Shown piece after piece: positions 36,926 through 46,805 of a DNA stretch of 64,000 bases; within the stretch, counting starts at the first letter, position 1; the number at the start of each line of letters is the position of its first letter. Below the pieces are notes generated by a model. That model was not told where the DNA came from and did no database searches. It saw only the letters and a program-made list of their open reading frames with translations. Position numbers and translations under genes: made by a program. The DNA comes from Actinomyces sp. B33. GTDB lineage: Bacteria > Actinomycetota > Actinomycetes > Actinomycetales > Actinomycetaceae. The stretch covers positions 124,001 to 188,000 of the forward strand of contig NZ_JAMRYR010000004.1 of NCBI RefSeq assembly GCF_028437565.1, written 5' to 3'.

Positions 36926-38941
36926 GTGGCTGAAAACGTCAAGAAGAGACGGATCAACTGGGCGTGGATCATGGTCCCGCTCGTCGTCCTCATGGCCGGG
37001 GGATGGTTCGTCTGGCAGACCTTCCAGCCGCGCGCCGTCGACACCTCCGAGGGCCTGGGGATTCTGGCCTCCTCCCCCTCGGTCGAACGGGTGATCCTCA
37101 ACGAGGGCACCCAGCAGGTCAACCTCGTCCTCGCCGAGCCCTACACCCACCAGTCCACCGGCCTGGGCGACCGAACGGCCGAGCTGGGCACCAACATCTA
37201 CTTCACCTACTCGTACACGCAGACCGAGGACATCCTCAGCGCCGTCGAGAAGGCCCAGCCGGGGCGCGGGTGGAACGCCTACCGCCCCCAGGCGTCGATG
37301 CTGTCGACCCTCGCCCAGATGCTCCTGCCCCTCCTCCTGCTCCTCGTCGCCTTCTGGTTCATCATGGGGCGCCTCTCCGGGTCGCGGATGATGGGCGCCT
37401 TCGGCCAGTCCAAGGCCAAGGAGTTCAACCAGGAGCGCCCGGACGTCACCTTCGCCGACGTCGCCGGCGAGGACGAGGCCGTCGAGGAGCTCGAGGAGAT
37501 CCGCGAGTTCCTCTCGTCGCCGGAGAAATTCCACCGGGTCGGGGCTCGCATCCCGCGCGGCGTCCTCCTCTACGGCCCCCCGGGAACCGGCAAGACGCTC
37601 CTCGCCAAGGCCGTCGCCGGCGAGGCCCACGCGCCGTTCTTCTCGATCTCCGGCTCGGAGTTCATGGAGCTGTACGTCGGCGTCGGCGCCTCGCGCGTCC
37701 GCGACCTGTTCGAGCGCGCGAAGAAGAATGCTCCGGCGATCATCTTCGTCGACGAGATCGACGCCGTCGGGCGCCACCGCGGCAGCGGCATCGGCGGGGG
37801 CAACGACGAGCGCGAGCAGACCCTCAACCAGCTCCTCGTCGAGATGGACGGCTTCGACGAGCGCGCCAACGTCATCCTCATCGCCGCGACGAACCGGCCC
37901 GACATCCTCGACCCCGCGCTTCTGCGGCCCGGACGCTTCGATCGGCAGATCGCCGTCGAGGCGCCGGATCTCAAGGGCCGAGAGGCGATCCTCAAGGTCC
38001 ACGCCTCCGGCAAGCCGATGACCGACGATGTCGACCTCGTCCAGATCGCCAAGCGGACCCCCGGCTTCACCGGCGCGGACCTGGCGAACGTCCTCAACGA
38101 GGCGGCCCTGCTCACCGCCCGCTCGAACGCCGATCTCATCGACAACCGCGCCATCGACGAGGCCATCGACCGGGTCATCGCCGGCCCGCAGAAGCGCACC
38201 CGGGTGATGAACGACCACGACAAGGCCGTCACCGCCTACCACGAGGGCGGGCACGCCCTGGCCGCGGCGGCGCTGCGCTACACGGACCCGGTGACGAAGG
38301 TGACGATCCTGCCGCGCGGACGGGCCCTCGGCTACACGATGGTCATGCCGACCGAGGACCGCTACTCGAAGACCCGCAACCAGCTCCTCGACGACCTCGT
38401 GTACGCGATGGGCGGGCGCGTCGCCGAGGAGCTCGTCTTCCGCGACCCGTCGACCGGACCGGCCAACGACATCCAGCAGGCCACCAAGACGGCCCGCGCG
38501 ATGGTCGCCGACTACGGCATGTCTGAGCGCGTCGGCATGGTCAAGCTCGGCACGACCGACACCGAGGCCTTCGGCCACGGATCGGGGGCCGAGGCCCGCG
38601 GCTTCTCCGATGAGACCGCCGCGATCATCGACGACGAGGTGCGGCGCCTGCTCGATCACGCGATGCGCGAGGCGTGGGAGATCCTCACGCGCAACCGGGA
38701 CGTCCTCGACCGCCTCGCCGAGCGCCTCCTCGAGGAGGAGACCCTCGACGAGGCCCAGCTCGCCGAGATCTTCGCCGATGTGCGCAAGCAGGACGAGCGC
38801 CCCGTGTGGAACCTCAACGCCGACGCCGCCGTCCCCGGCGCGCTCCTCGGCCATCCCGTCGCCGCGGCCCGCGCCGAGGAGCCCCCGACGGCCCCGCCGC
38901 CCGCGATCGAGGCGGACCCGACCGACGGCGGGGCCGCCTGA
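36926..38941 (+). CDS. ftsH: ATP-dependent zinc metalloprotease FtsH
   Basis: Membrane-anchored AAA+ protease degrading misfolded membrane proteins and regulators. 671 residues: two membrane segments (about 10-27 and 130-149) flank an extracytoplasmic domain; AAA module with GPPGTGKT near 217, FVDEIDAVG and the second region of homology; zinc site HEGGH near 438 (most family members have HEAGH). GTG 36926 follows AGAAGGAG. The TGA shares a base with the folE ATG, which couples the two. Confidence 0.98.
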   Translation: MAENVKKRRINWAWIMVPLVVLMAGGWFVWQTFQPRAVDTSEGLGILASSPSVERVILNEGTQQVNLVLAEPYTHQSTGLGDRTAELGTNIYFTYSYTQTEDILSAVEKAQPGRGWNAYRPQASMLSTLAQMLLPLLLLLVAFWFIMGRLSGSRMMGAFGQSKAKEFNQERPDVTFADVAGEDEAVEELEEIREFLSSPEKFHRVGARIPRGVLLYGPPGTGKTLLAKAVAGEAHAPFFSISGSEFMELYVGVGASRVRDLFERAKKNAPAIIFVDEIDAVGRHRGSGIGGGNDEREQTLNQLLVEMDGFDERANVILIAATNRPDILDPALLRPGRFDRQIAVEAPDLKGREAILKVHASGKPMTDDVDLVQIAKRTPGFTGADLANVLNEAALLTARSNADLIDNRAIDEAIDRVIAGPQKRTRVMNDHDKAVTAYHEGGHALAAAALRYTDPVTKVTILPRGRALGYTMVMPTEDRYSKTRNQLLDDLVYAMGGRVAEELVFRDPSTGPANDIQQATKTARAMVADYGMSERVGMVKLGTTDTEAFGHGSGAEARGFSDETAAIIDDEVRRLLDHAMREAWEILTRNRDVLDRLAERLLEEETLDEAQLAEIFADVRKQDERPVWNLNADAAVPGALLGHPVAAARAEEPPTAPPPAIEADPTDGGAA

Positions 38942-39510
38942 TGGCCTACGACGCCGCAGGGGTCGCCAAGGCCAGCCGAGACCTGCTCGTCGCCATCGGC
39001 GAGGACCCCGACCGGGAGGGCCTGGCCGGCACCCCGGACAGGATGGCGCGCGCCTGGCGCGAGCTCCTCGCCGGGCTGGACGAGGACCCCCGCGACCACC
39101 TGCGCACCCAGTTCCACGAGGGCACCGACGAGCTCGTCCTCGTCCGCGACATCGGGTTCCACTCGGTGTGCGAGCACCACCTCCTGCCGTTCCACGGGCG
39201 CGCCCACGTCGGCTACATCCCCCGCGGGGGCGTCGTCACCGGCCTGTCGAAGCTCGCGCGCGTCGTCGAGGGCTATGCGCGCCGCCCCCAGGTCCAGGAG
39301 CGCCTGACCGCCCAGATCGCCGACGCCGTCGCCGAGGTCCTGCGCCCCCAAGGCGTCATCGTCGTCCTCGAGGCCGAGCACATGTGCATGTCGATGCGCG
39401 GCATCTCCAAACCCGGGTCGTCGACCGTGACCTCGGCGCTGCGCGGCATCATGAACGACGCGACGACCCGATCCGAGATGATGGCGCTCGTCCTGGGAGG
39501 GCGCCGCTGA
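38941..39510 (+). CDS. folE: GTP cyclohydrolase I
   Basis: First enzyme of folate synthesis: GTP to dihydroneopterin triphosphate. 189 residues. Zinc ligands are in [11 protein letters not shown] (Cys and His) and HMCMSMRGI (second Cys); [10 protein letters not shown] and the catalytic His are present. Start and stop overlap ftsH and folP by one base each. Confidence 0.98.
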   Translation: MAYDAAGVAKASRDLLVAIGEDPDREGLAGTPDRMARAWRELLAGLDEDPRDHLRTQFHEGTDELVLVRDIGFHSVCEHHLLPFHGRAHVGYIPRGGVVTGLSKLARVVEGYARRPQVQERLTAQIADAVAEVLRPQGVIVVLEAEHMCMSMRGISKPGSSTVTSALRGIMNDATTRSEMMALVLGGRR

Positions 39511-40355
39511 TGACGATCCCCCAGCCGACCCTGCCCCGGGGCATCGCCCTCCCCGACGACGTCACCCGCCCCCCGGGGCGCACGTGCGTCATGGGGATCC
39601 TCAACGTCACCCCCGATTCCTTCTCCGACGGCGGGCGATGGGCCGACGCCTCGGCGGCCCTGCATCACGCCCGGGGGATGACCGCCGTCGGCGCCGACCT
39701 CGTCGACGTCGGCGGGGAGTCGACCCGCCCGGGGTCCACGCGGATCGACTCCGACGAGGAGTGGGCCCGCATCGGGGGCGTCGTCGGCGCGCTGGCCGAC
39801 TCCGGCGTCGTCGTCTCCGTCGACACTCTCCACGCCGACACCGCCGCGCGCGCCGCGCGGGCGGGCGCGGCCATCATCAACGACGTGTCCGGGGGCATGT
39901 GGGATCCGGCGATGAACGACGCGGTCGCGGGCTCCGGCTGCGCCTACGTCATCCAGCACTACCGGGCCCTTCCGGGGGGTCCTGGGGAGTCCTTCGACTA
40001 CGGCGCGGATCTCGTCGGGGCGATCCTCGAGCGCCTGGCCGGTCAGATCGACCGGGCCTTGACCGCCGGCGTCGCCCGCGACAGGATCATCATCGACCCG
40101 GGGTTGGGGTTCTCCCTGACGTCCGATCAGTGCCGGGAGATCGTCGCGTCGATGGGGCGGCTGACGAGCCTCGGGTACCCTGTGCTCATCGGGGCCTCCC
40201 GCAAGCGGTTCGTCGCCGAGGAGGGCCCGGATACGGATGCGACGACCGAGCGGATCACGCGCGCATGCGCGGCCGCGGGGATGTGGGGCGTGAGGGTGCA
40301 CGACGCGGCCCGCAACGCGCGAGCGGTCCGCGGGGGCCGGGCGGAGGGGGAATGA
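39510..40355 (+). CDS. folP: Dihydropteroate synthase
   Basis: Joins hydroxymethyl-dihydropterin pyrophosphate and p-aminobenzoate; target of sulfonamides. 281 residues, TIM barrel with GILNVTPDSFSDGG (about 29-42), GGESTRPGST, IINDVSGG, IIDPGLGF and IGASRKRF. Overlaps folE by one base and folBK by four. Confidence 0.98.
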   Translation: MTIPQPTLPRGIALPDDVTRPPGRTCVMGILNVTPDSFSDGGRWADASAALHHARGMTAVGADLVDVGGESTRPGSTRIDSDEEWARIGGVVGALADSGVVVSVDTLHADTAARAARAGAAIINDVSGGMWDPAMNDAVAGSGCAYVIQHYRALPGGPGESFDYGADLVGAILERLAGQIDRALTAGVARDRIIIDPGLGFSLTSDQCREIVASMGRLTSLGYPVLIGASRKRFVAEEGPDTDATTERITRACAAAGMWGVRVHDAARNARAVRGGRAEGE

Positions 40356-42631
40356 CGGGAGTGACGGGCCGATTCGATCGGATCACCCTGAGCGGGCTGC
40401 GCGCGCACGGGGTTCACGGCGTCCTGCCGCAGGAGCACCGCGGCACTCAGCCCTTCACCGTCGACGTCGTCGTGCTCCTCGACGCCTCGCGCGCCGCCGT
40501 CAGCGACGACCTCGGCGACACCGTGTCCTACGCGGAGCTCGCCGATGAGGTCGTTGAGATCATCTCGGGTCCGTCCGTCCGCCTCATCGAGACCCTCGCC
40601 TACCGGATCGCCGACCGGATGCTCGCCCACGGGGGGGCCCTGGGCGTGGAGGTCACCGTCCACAAGCCCGAGGCCCCGATGGGCCGGGCGTTCTCCGACG
40701 TGGCCGTCACGGTGCGGCGCGGTCAATGGGACGAGTCGGACGACGAGCCCGTGCGCGCCCCCGTCGCCGCCGCCGGGCGCGCGTGCTCTTCTGCGTCTGA
40801 TTCCGCTGATTCCGCCGGCGCCGACGATCGGGGGGATCGGTCGCGCCCGGGGCGCGGCTCGTCGCCGCAGACCCCCTCGGAGCCGTCGGCCGCCCCGGGC
40901 CCGTCGCGCGCGTTCCCCCGGATCGGGGCCGCCTCCGAATCGGAGCGGCCGGCGCCGGTCCTTTCGGAGCCGTCGGCCGGTGCCGGAGCGCGAGCAGCGG
41001 AGCAGCCGGCGGTCGAGCGCGCCGCGGTCCTCGCCCTGGGCGCCAACCTGGGGGACGCCCCGACGACCTTGAAGAGCGCCGTTTCCGCCCTCATCGACAC
41101 TCCCGGGATCGACGTCGACGAGGTCTCCCCGATCCTGCGGACCCGCCCGGTGCTCCGGCCGGGCCAGGCCGCCCAGGACGACTATTGGAACGCCGTGGTC
41201 CTCATCCGCACCCGCCTGGAGCCCCGTGAGCTCCTCGCCGTCGCCCACCGGATCGAGGCCGATCACGGCCGCGTCCGCCTCGAGCGGTGGGGCGCGAGAA
41301 CCCTCGACATCGACCTCGTCCAGGTCTCGGGCGTCGTCTGCGACTCCCCGGAGCTCACCCTGCCGCATCCGCGGGCGCGATCCCGGGCCTTCGTCCTCGC
41401 CCCGTGGGCGATGGCCGACCCGGATGCGGTCCTCGAGGGCAGGGGCCGAGTCGTCGACCTCCTCGAGCTGACGAGCGACCGCGAGGGGATCGTCGACGCC
41501 GTCGACGACTGGCTCGACGCGCCGGACACGATCGTCGCCGAATCCGATGCCCTCCTGGCCGGTCGGTGTTCCGCACCGGTCGGGCCCCCAGCCGTCGACG
41601 GGGCCGGTCCGATCGACTCCCCGGCGGCGGGGCCGCGGATGGGGCGGCGCTCGACGAGCCGCCTCGACCTCGTGCCCGACGCATCGCGTAGCGCCCTGAC
41701 GCCGGCCAGCGCGGGGAACGATCTCGTGTGGCGGCGACTGTGGGAGCGCTGGGCCTCGACCCCCGTGGAGGATCAGGGTACCGGGCCGGGACCCGCGAGG
41801 GCCGGGGAGGATCGCGGACGATCGGATGAGGCAGCCGACGGCATCGATCCGCGCGGCGGCCGAATCGATGCCGGCTCGACCGCGTCGCGCAGCGCCTTGG
41901 CCCCGGCCGGCGTGGGGGACGATCTTGTGTGGCGGCGACTGTGGGAGGATCGTGCCTCGACCCCCGTGGAGGATCGGGGCGCCGGTGCCGGTCCCTCGCC
42001 CCTGGTGGAACCGGCCTCGTCCCGACCCGCCGGCGCATCAGCGAGCGTTCGCTTCGATGCGGCGACGAACGCGGTCGTCGTTCCTCCTGCGCGCCCCGCA
42101 GCCGATGATGAGCCCCCCGTCGAGGCCCCAGCCTCCGTCGAGTACCCCCTCCGTCCCTCCTCGGATGTCGAGCACGCCGAACAGGACCGGTCGCGAGCGC
42201 GGGAGGCCCAGAACGGGGCCGGCGACGCGCCTGAGGGGTCCGCCCCGCGCCGTCCCCGGTGGAGGCCCGTATTCGGGGCCCCGGCGGACGAGGGCGAGAC
42301 CGGCGCTCCGGCACCGCGGACCGCGACCTATCCCGAGGCCTTCATCGCCACCGGGAGCGACGACCCCGAGGACCCGGTTCAGGCGCCTGGGCGCCCCTCC
42401 CGTCTGCCCCAGTGGAATTTCTCCCGGGAGCCCCTCCGGATCGTCGACGACGGCCCGGATGATGACCCCGCCCCCCGCCGCCAGTCGGTCCTCGACCCCG
42501 CCCTGCGCCAGAGCATCGAGACCGCCCCGGTCCACGACGACGAGACGACCCGGACCGGGCTGCTGCGCAAGGTCGTCGTCCGGCCGACGACGACCGGGCA
42601 GATGCCGATCGTCAAGGAATCCGGCTCCTGA
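40352..42631 (+). CDS. folK: FolB-FolK fusion (dihydroneopterin aldolase + HPPK) with long repetitive tail
   Basis: 759-residue bifunctional folate enzyme. Residues 1-130 are FolB (GVLPQEHRGTQPF, HKPEAPMG with catalytic residues). A disordered Ser/Pro/Ala linker follows. FolK covers about 223-388 (LALGANLGD, DYWNAVV, ERWGARTLDIDLV, LPHPRA). The remaining 360 or so residues match no folate enzyme: low complexity, with an internal repeat of about 30 residues (LVWRRLWE ... ASTPVED) spaced 67 codons (DNA 41684 and 41885), ending in GLLRKVVVRPTTTGQMP. Function of the tail unknown; possibly a scaffold. Confidence 0.92.
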   Translation: MTGVTGRFDRITLSGLRAHGVHGVLPQEHRGTQPFTVDVVVLLDASRAAVSDDLGDTVSYAELADEVVEIISGPSVRLIETLAYRIADRMLAHGGALGVEVTVHKPEAPMGRAFSDVAVTVRRGQWDESDDEPVRAPVAAAGRACSSASDSADSAGADDRGDRSRPGRGSSPQTPSEPSAAPGPSRAFPRIGAASESERPAPVLSEPSAGAGARAAEQPAVERAAVLALGANLGDAPTTLKSAVSALIDTPGIDVDEVSPILRTRPVLRPGQAAQDDYWNAVVLIRTRLEPRELLAVAHRIEADHGRVRLERWGARTLDIDLVQVSGVVCDSPELTLPHPRARSRAFVLAPWAMADPDAVLEGRGRVVDLLELTSDREGIVDAVDDWLDAPDTIVAESDALLAGRCSAPVGPPAVDGAGPIDSPAAGPRMGRRSTSRLDLVPDASRSALTPASAGNDLVWRRLWERWASTPVEDQGTGPGPARAGEDRGRSDEAADGIDPRGGRIDAGSTASRSALAPAGVGDDLVWRRLWEDRASTPVEDRGAGAGPSPLVEPASSRPAGASASVRFDAATNAVVVPPARPAADDEPPVEAPASVEYPLRPSSDVEHAEQDRSRAREAQNGAGDAPEGSAPRRPRWRPVFGAPADEGETGAPAPRTATYPEAFIATGSDDPEDPVQAPGRPSRLPQWNFSREPLRIVDDGPDDDPAPRRQSVLDPALRQSIETAPVHDDETTRTGLLRKVVVRPTTTGQMPIVKESGS
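41684..41979 (+). repeat. 201-bp-spaced direct repeat inside folBK tail
   Basis: Two copies of about 95 bp (starting 41684 and 41885) encode nearly the same peptide, SRSAL-PA--G-DLVWRRLWE-----ASTPVED. The copies differ at several third positions, so the duplication is not very recent. Confidence 0.75.
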
Positions 42632-43113
42632 TGAGACCGGTCGCCATCGCCTCCCTTATCGGCATCTGCCTGGCCGTCGGGGTCCTCGCCGCGATCCTGA
42701 CGGGCGTCACCATCGTCCTGGGCGGGAGCCCGCTGGCCGTCACCCCCCTCCTCGCAGTGCTCCTCCTCGTCCTCGCCGCCCTCCTGTGGTGGGCGGGCTC
42801 GCACGTGCGCAGGTACCGGGCGAAGAAGCCGACATGGGTCGACGGCCCCACCGCCATGCGGATCGCCGTCATCGCCCGCGCGTCCGCCTACGTCGGCGCC
42901 GGAGTCGCCGGAGCGCTCCTGGGCAGCGCCGGGGCCGGCCTCATGCGGGTCGGCGCCGACGCGGTCCTTTTGACGATCGTCGCGTCGACGTTGACGGCCA
43001 TCGCCTCGGTCGTCTGGTCGGCGCTCGGGGTCCTCGTCGAGCGCTGGTGCCTCGTCGACCCCCGCGACGATGACGGCCCCGAATCGACGGACGCGGCCGC
43101 CAGCCCCGCCTAG
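42631..43113 (+). CDS. DUF3180 membrane protein
   Basis: 160 residues with four hydrophobic segments (about 4-27, 35-56, 83-105, 112-135) and an acidic C-terminal tail. The central HVRRYRAKKPTWVDGPTAMR region is typical of DUF3180, a family that follows folK in many actinobacteria. Its ATG overlaps the folBK stop. Function unknown. Confidence 0.85.
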   Translation: MRPVAIASLIGICLAVGVLAAILTGVTIVLGGSPLAVTPLLAVLLLVLAALLWWAGSHVRRYRAKKPTWVDGPTAMRIAVIARASAYVGAGVAGALLGSAGAGLMRVGADAVLLTIVASTLTAIASVVWSALGVLVERWCLVDPRDDDGPESTDAAASPA

Positions 43114-43130
43114 ACGGTAGGCATCTAGCG

Positions 43131-43194
43131 ATTTCCCCGGAAAACGAAATTCTCGGCCTGTTTTTGGTGGGAAATGTTCGTTTTCGGGGGAAGA
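43131..43194. repeat. 64-nt palindromic element, family B copy 1
   Basis: Arms ATTTCCCCGGAAAACGAA (43131-43148) and TTCGTTTTCGGGGGAAGA (43177-43194) pair at 16 of 18 positions. The reverse complement aligns base for base with 56550-56613, including a 23-nt identical block. It lies 18 nt after the DUF3180 gene and may act as terminator. Confidence 0.8.
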
Positions 43195-43277
43195 GTGGGG
43201 AAGTGCTTCGGCGCTCTGCACGGTCCCAGCCGCGCGTCCGCTTCCCGCCCGGGACCGGCGCCCGGTAGCGTCGGAGC

Positions 43278-44117
43278 GTGAGCCCCCGACAGACCCGACC
43301 GACGTCGACCGGCCCGCGCACCCCCGGACGCGGACCGAGCCGACAACCCCGGAAGAAGCGCCGAAACCCCTGGCCCCGCAGGATCATCACCGGCTCGGGA
43401 CTGCTCGCGGTCGTCGCCGTGCTGGTCTGGGGCGCTGTCGCGGCCATCGGGGCCCTGGCCGGTTCCCGGACCCCCGAGGACGCCCAATCCGCACAATCGG
43501 CTCCGCCCGTCGAACGCGATCCGGCCTCCGACCTCTACGGGCTGGCGGCGGGCGAAGAGCTCACCGCTGATGGGATCGTCGACGCGACCGGTTCCGTGAG
43601 GGTCCCCGACTGCCCGGTCTCCGTCCTCTCCCTCGACGCGCAAGCGTCCGCGACGCAGGCGGGCTCGCCGGTCCCGATCACGACGACGATCCGCAACCAG
43701 GGGAGGAGCGCCTGCCTGCTGTCCCTCGATCGGGCGGGGCTGACCGTGACGACGGGGGATCTCCTCGTCTTCGACTCGTCGCGCTGCGAGGACGGGGCCG
43801 CCGACCCCACGCGGCTCCTCCTCGACCCCGGGGCGGAGTGGACGGGACCGGTGTCGTGGGACGGGACCGTCCACGACAGCGGGTGCGGGGCCGCTTCATC
43901 GGGGGCGGCGGCCGAGCCGGGGACCTACCGGGCCTCGATCATCCTCGGCCAGCGGACGAGCGGCGCTTCCTCGGGAGGGGCCGACGCCGCTCAGAGCACG
44001 GGAACCGCGGGCCCGGGCGCGCAGGGGCAGCGGGAGACGTCGGGCGCGGGGCCCGAGGCGTCCGTCGTCTTCGAGCTCCTCCCGGCACCGGCTCCCGTCG
44101 AATCCGCCCAGAGCTGA
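43278..44117 (+). CDS. Membrane-anchored extracytoplasmic protein, unknown function
   Basis: 279 residues. A basic, Pro-rich cytoplasmic N-terminus (1-36) is followed by one hydrophobic segment (about 37-61) and an outward domain of about 215 residues with four cysteines in two likely disulfides and an Ig-like beta pattern (VPITTTIRNQGRSACLLSLD). Similar small beta domains after a single membrane helix occur in actinobacterial wall proteins. GTG 43278 lies 6 nt after TAGCGT with no ribosome-binding site, so the mRNA is probably leaderless. Not recognised further. Confidence 0.7.
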   Translation: MSPRQTRPTSTGPRTPGRGPSRQPRKKRRNPWPRRIITGSGLLAVVAVLVWGAVAAIGALAGSRTPEDAQSAQSAPPVERDPASDLYGLAAGEELTADGIVDATGSVRVPDCPVSVLSLDAQASATQAGSPVPITTTIRNQGRSACLLSLDRAGLTVTTGDLLVFDSSRCEDGAADPTRLLLDPGAEWTGPVSWDGTVHDSGCGAASSGAAAEPGTYRASIILGQRTSGASSGGADAAQSTGTAGPGAQGQRETSGAGPEASVVFELLPAPAPVESAQS

Positions 44118-44118
44118 C

Positions 44119-44134
44119 CGGGCGGGGCCGCCCG
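44119..44134. terminator. Weak stem-loop between convergent genes
   Basis: CGGGCGG/CCGCCCG inverted repeat with a very short loop directly after stop 44117; it could serve both the unknown gene and disA. Confidence 0.4.
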
Positions 44135-44214
44135 ACCCCGGCGCCGAGAGCCGCGACGCCTCCGGTCCGCCGCGGGCGCCGGCCCGCGATCCTCCCGCGC
44201 GTCGAACGGGCGGC

Positions 44215-45306
44215 TCACCATCCGACGATGCCGTTGGCCGCCATCTGCGCCTGATGCTCGAGATTCTCGTGGATCAACGCCGCCCGATACGGGCCGATCC
44301 CCTCGACGCTCTGGAGGTCCTCCAGGCTGGCGGCCCGCAGGTCCGCCAGGGTCTCCCACCGCGAGGACACGTCCTTGATGACGCTCCACGGCAGGTGCGG
44401 GACGAGGGACAGCGCCCGGATCCCCCGGGGCTGGATGTCCCGATCGAGGTCGGCGACCTCGAAGACGCCGAGCCCGAGGATGTTCGCGATGGCCGCCAGA
44501 TCGACGATCTTCTCGCCGCCGAGCTCGCTCAGACGGCGATCGACCGCGCCGACGTCCGACTGGTCGCGCACGTAGTCGCGCATGACGAGGGCGCGCTCGG
44601 AGGCCGAGCCGCGGATGAGGTCGTCGACCTGGAGGGCCAGGAGGCGCCCCTCGGAGCCGAGCTCCTCGAGATAGCCGTTGATCTCGGAGGTGATCCGCCG
44701 GATCATCTCCATGCGCTGAATGACGGTCGCGACATCGCGAACCGTCGCAGAATCGCGGATCTCGAGGACCGTCAGGGTCTGGAGGACCTCGTCGAGGCGC
44801 TGGCTGTACCGGTCGAGCGTGTCGACCGCGAGATTCGCGCGGGCCAGGAGGGCCTCGGGCTCCTCGACGAGACGGTGGTACTCGCCGACGTACACGGAGA
44901 TCATCCGCATCGAGGCCGACAGGGACAGGACCGGCAGATGCGTGTGGCGGGCCGTGCGCTGAGCGGTCCGGTGGCGCATGCCGGACTCGTCGGTCGGGAT
45001 CGACGGATCGGGCAGGAGCTGGACGTTCGCCTTGCGGATGCGCCACGCCTGGGTGTCGATGACGACCGCGCCGTCCATCTTGCACAGCTCCCGCAGGCGC
45101 GACGCCGTGAACGGGACGTCGAGATCGAACCCACCCGAGCAGATGTCCTCGACCTCGGGGGCGGACCCCAGGACGATGAGCGCGCCCGTGTGGGACCGCT
45201 GGATCCGCTCGAGGCCCTCGCGCAGGGCCGTCCCGGGCGCGACCATTTGAAGGGCCTCGCGCAGGGTCGCCTCATCGGAGTCCATCATCGCCTCAGTCGA
45301 GAGCAC
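44215..45306 (-). CDS. disA: Diadenylate cyclase / DNA integrity scanning protein
   Basis: Octameric enzyme that makes c-di-AMP from two ATP and is inhibited by branched DNA. 363 residues: N-terminal DAC domain with DGA (about 76-78) and RHR (about 109-111), central helical domain, C-terminal helix-hairpin-helix (VEGIGPYRAALI). GTG 45306 is preceded by a long GAGGAGGAGG. Lies 43 nt after radA, an order seen widely in actinobacteria and firmicutes. c-di-AMP commonly controls potassium uptake; a Ktr pair is encoded nearby. Confidence 0.97.
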   Translation of the reverse strand: MLSTEAMMDSDEATLREALQMVAPGTALREGLERIQRSHTGALIVLGSAPEVEDICSGGFDLDVPFTASRLRELCKMDGAVVIDTQAWRIRKANVQLLPDPSIPTDESGMRHRTAQRTARHTHLPVLSLSASMRMISVYVGEYHRLVEEPEALLARANLAVDTLDRYSQRLDEVLQTLTVLEIRDSATVRDVATVIQRMEMIRRITSEINGYLEELGSEGRLLALQVDDLIRGSASERALVMRDYVRDQSDVGAVDRRLSELGGEKIVDLAAIANILGLGVFEVADLDRDIQPRGIRALSLVPHLPWSVIKDVSSRWETLADLRAASLEDLQSVEGIGPYRAALIHENLEHQAQMAANGIVGW

Positions 45307-45349
45307 CGGCGCCTCCTCCTCATCGGTACGGGTCGCGACGACAACGAGT

Positions 45350-46723
45350 TTACGGCAGCGCGACGCGGATCGCGGACGCGAGGTCCGAGACGGTGAACAC
45401 GGTGATCCCATCGACGCCGCGCAGCTCCTCGGCCCCTTGGGCGGGGACGAGAGCGGCGGAGAACCCCAGGCGCGCCGCCTCCATCAGCCGACGCTGGACG
45501 CCCGTGCAGGCGCGGATCTCGCCCGTCAGCCCGATCTCCCCCATGGCGACGAGCGAGGGCCGAGGGGGGCGTCCCTTGAGCGCCGACACGATGGCGACCG
45601 CCATCGCCAGGTCCACCGCCGGCTCCGTCGTCCTCGCCCCGCCGACCGTCGAGACGTAGACGTCCAGATCCGAGCAGTCCGCGCCCACGCGCGCCTGGAG
45701 GACCGCCAGGAGCATCGCCACCCGCGAATGATCGACCCCCGACGTGGTCCTCCGGGCCGATCCACCGCCCGAGGGCGCCACGAGCGCCTGCACCTCGGTC
45801 GGCATCGGGCGCCGGCCCTCCAAGGAGACGGTGACGCACGTGCCCGGGACGTCCCGCGGCGCCTGCGACAGGAACACTCCCGACGGGTCCTCCAGCCCCC
45901 GGATCCCCGAGTCCATGAGCTCGAAGCACCCGACCTCGTCCGTGGGGCCGTAACGGTTCTTCACCGCGCGCAGCAGCCGCAGGCGCGAATGGCGCTCGCC
46001 CTCGAACTGGCAGACGACGTCGACGAGGTGCTCGAGGACGCGGGGGCCGGCGATCCCCCCGTCCTTCGTCACGTGCCCGACGAGGAGCACCGGCAGATCG
46101 CGCTCCTTGGCGGCCCGGATCAGCCCGGCCGCCACCGCCCGCACCTGCGCGACACCCCCCGCCCCGCCGTCGACCCCCGACGACTGGAGGGTCTGCACGG
46201 AGTCGACGATCACCAGCGACGGGCGGACCGCCTCGATGTGCCCGAGGACGGTCCCCAGGTCGTTGTCATCGGCCAGGAGCAGGCGGTCGTCGACGGCGCC
46301 GATCCTCTCGGCCCGCGACTTCACCTGGGACGAGGACTCCTCGCCGGTGACGTACAGGACGGGGCCGGCCCCCCGCGCCGACTGCCGCGCCGCCCGGGCC
46401 GCGACGTCGAGGAGCAGCGTCGACTTGCCGACGCCCGGCTCGCCCGCGAGGAGGACGACGGCCCCGGGGACGATCCCACCCCCGAGGACCCGATCGAGCT
46501 CCCCGACGCCCGTGGGACGCGACCGCGCCCGCTCCCCGTCGACGCTGCCGATCGGCAGGGCCGGGCGGCGAGGAGCGACGACCGCGGGCGCCCCGTGACC
46601 GCCCGCCCCGGGTCCGGCCTCGTCGAGCGTGCCCCACGCCCGGCACTCGCGGCACTGGCCGATCCACTTGGGGGACGCCCACCCGCATTCGGAGCACCGG
46701 TACGTCGTCTGATTCTTCGCCAT
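45350..46723 (-). CDS. radA: DNA repair protein RadA (Sms)
   Basis: RecA-like ATPase promoting branch migration in recombination repair. 457 residues: C4 zinc finger (CSECGWASPKWIGQCREC, about 10-27), Walker A GEPGVGKST near 93-101, the family motif as KNRYG (KNRFG in most members), and a C-terminal Lon-protease-like domain. The ATG lies 6 nt after TACGGT with no ribosome-binding site. Operon with disA. Confidence 0.96.
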   Translation of the reverse strand: MAKNQTTYRCSECGWASPKWIGQCRECRAWGTLDEAGPGAGGHGAPAVVAPRRPALPIGSVDGERARSRPTGVGELDRVLGGGIVPGAVVLLAGEPGVGKSTLLLDVAARAARQSARGAGPVLYVTGEESSSQVKSRAERIGAVDDRLLLADDNDLGTVLGHIEAVRPSLVIVDSVQTLQSSGVDGGAGGVAQVRAVAAGLIRAAKERDLPVLLVGHVTKDGGIAGPRVLEHLVDVVCQFEGERHSRLRLLRAVKNRYGPTDEVGCFELMDSGIRGLEDPSGVFLSQAPRDVPGTCVTVSLEGRRPMPTEVQALVAPSGGGSARRTTSGVDHSRVAMLLAVLQARVGADCSDLDVYVSTVGGARTTEPAVDLAMAVAIVSALKGRPPRPSLVAMGEIGLTGEIRACTGVQRRLMEAARLGFSAALVPAQGAEELRGVDGITVFTVSDLASAIRVALP

Positions 46724-46729
46724 GCCCCC

Positions 46730-46735
46730 ACCGTA
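46730..46735 (-). promoter_or_regulatory. -10 box of leaderless radA-disA promoter
   Basis: Reverse-strand TACGGT stands 6 nt before the radA ATG, without a Shine-Dalgarno sequence. Confidence 0.45.
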
Positions 46736-46805
46736 TCGGGGGCCGTGGGCGTCTGCGGACGGCGGGGCTCCCCCGGAACCGCGAGGCCCCGGCCGTCGAG
46801 CGGCC

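Noticed and set aside
41684-41979. Frameshift or assembly duplication in folBK
   Set aside because: The frame stays open through both repeat units, and the copies differ at several third positions, so a sequencing artefact is unlikely.
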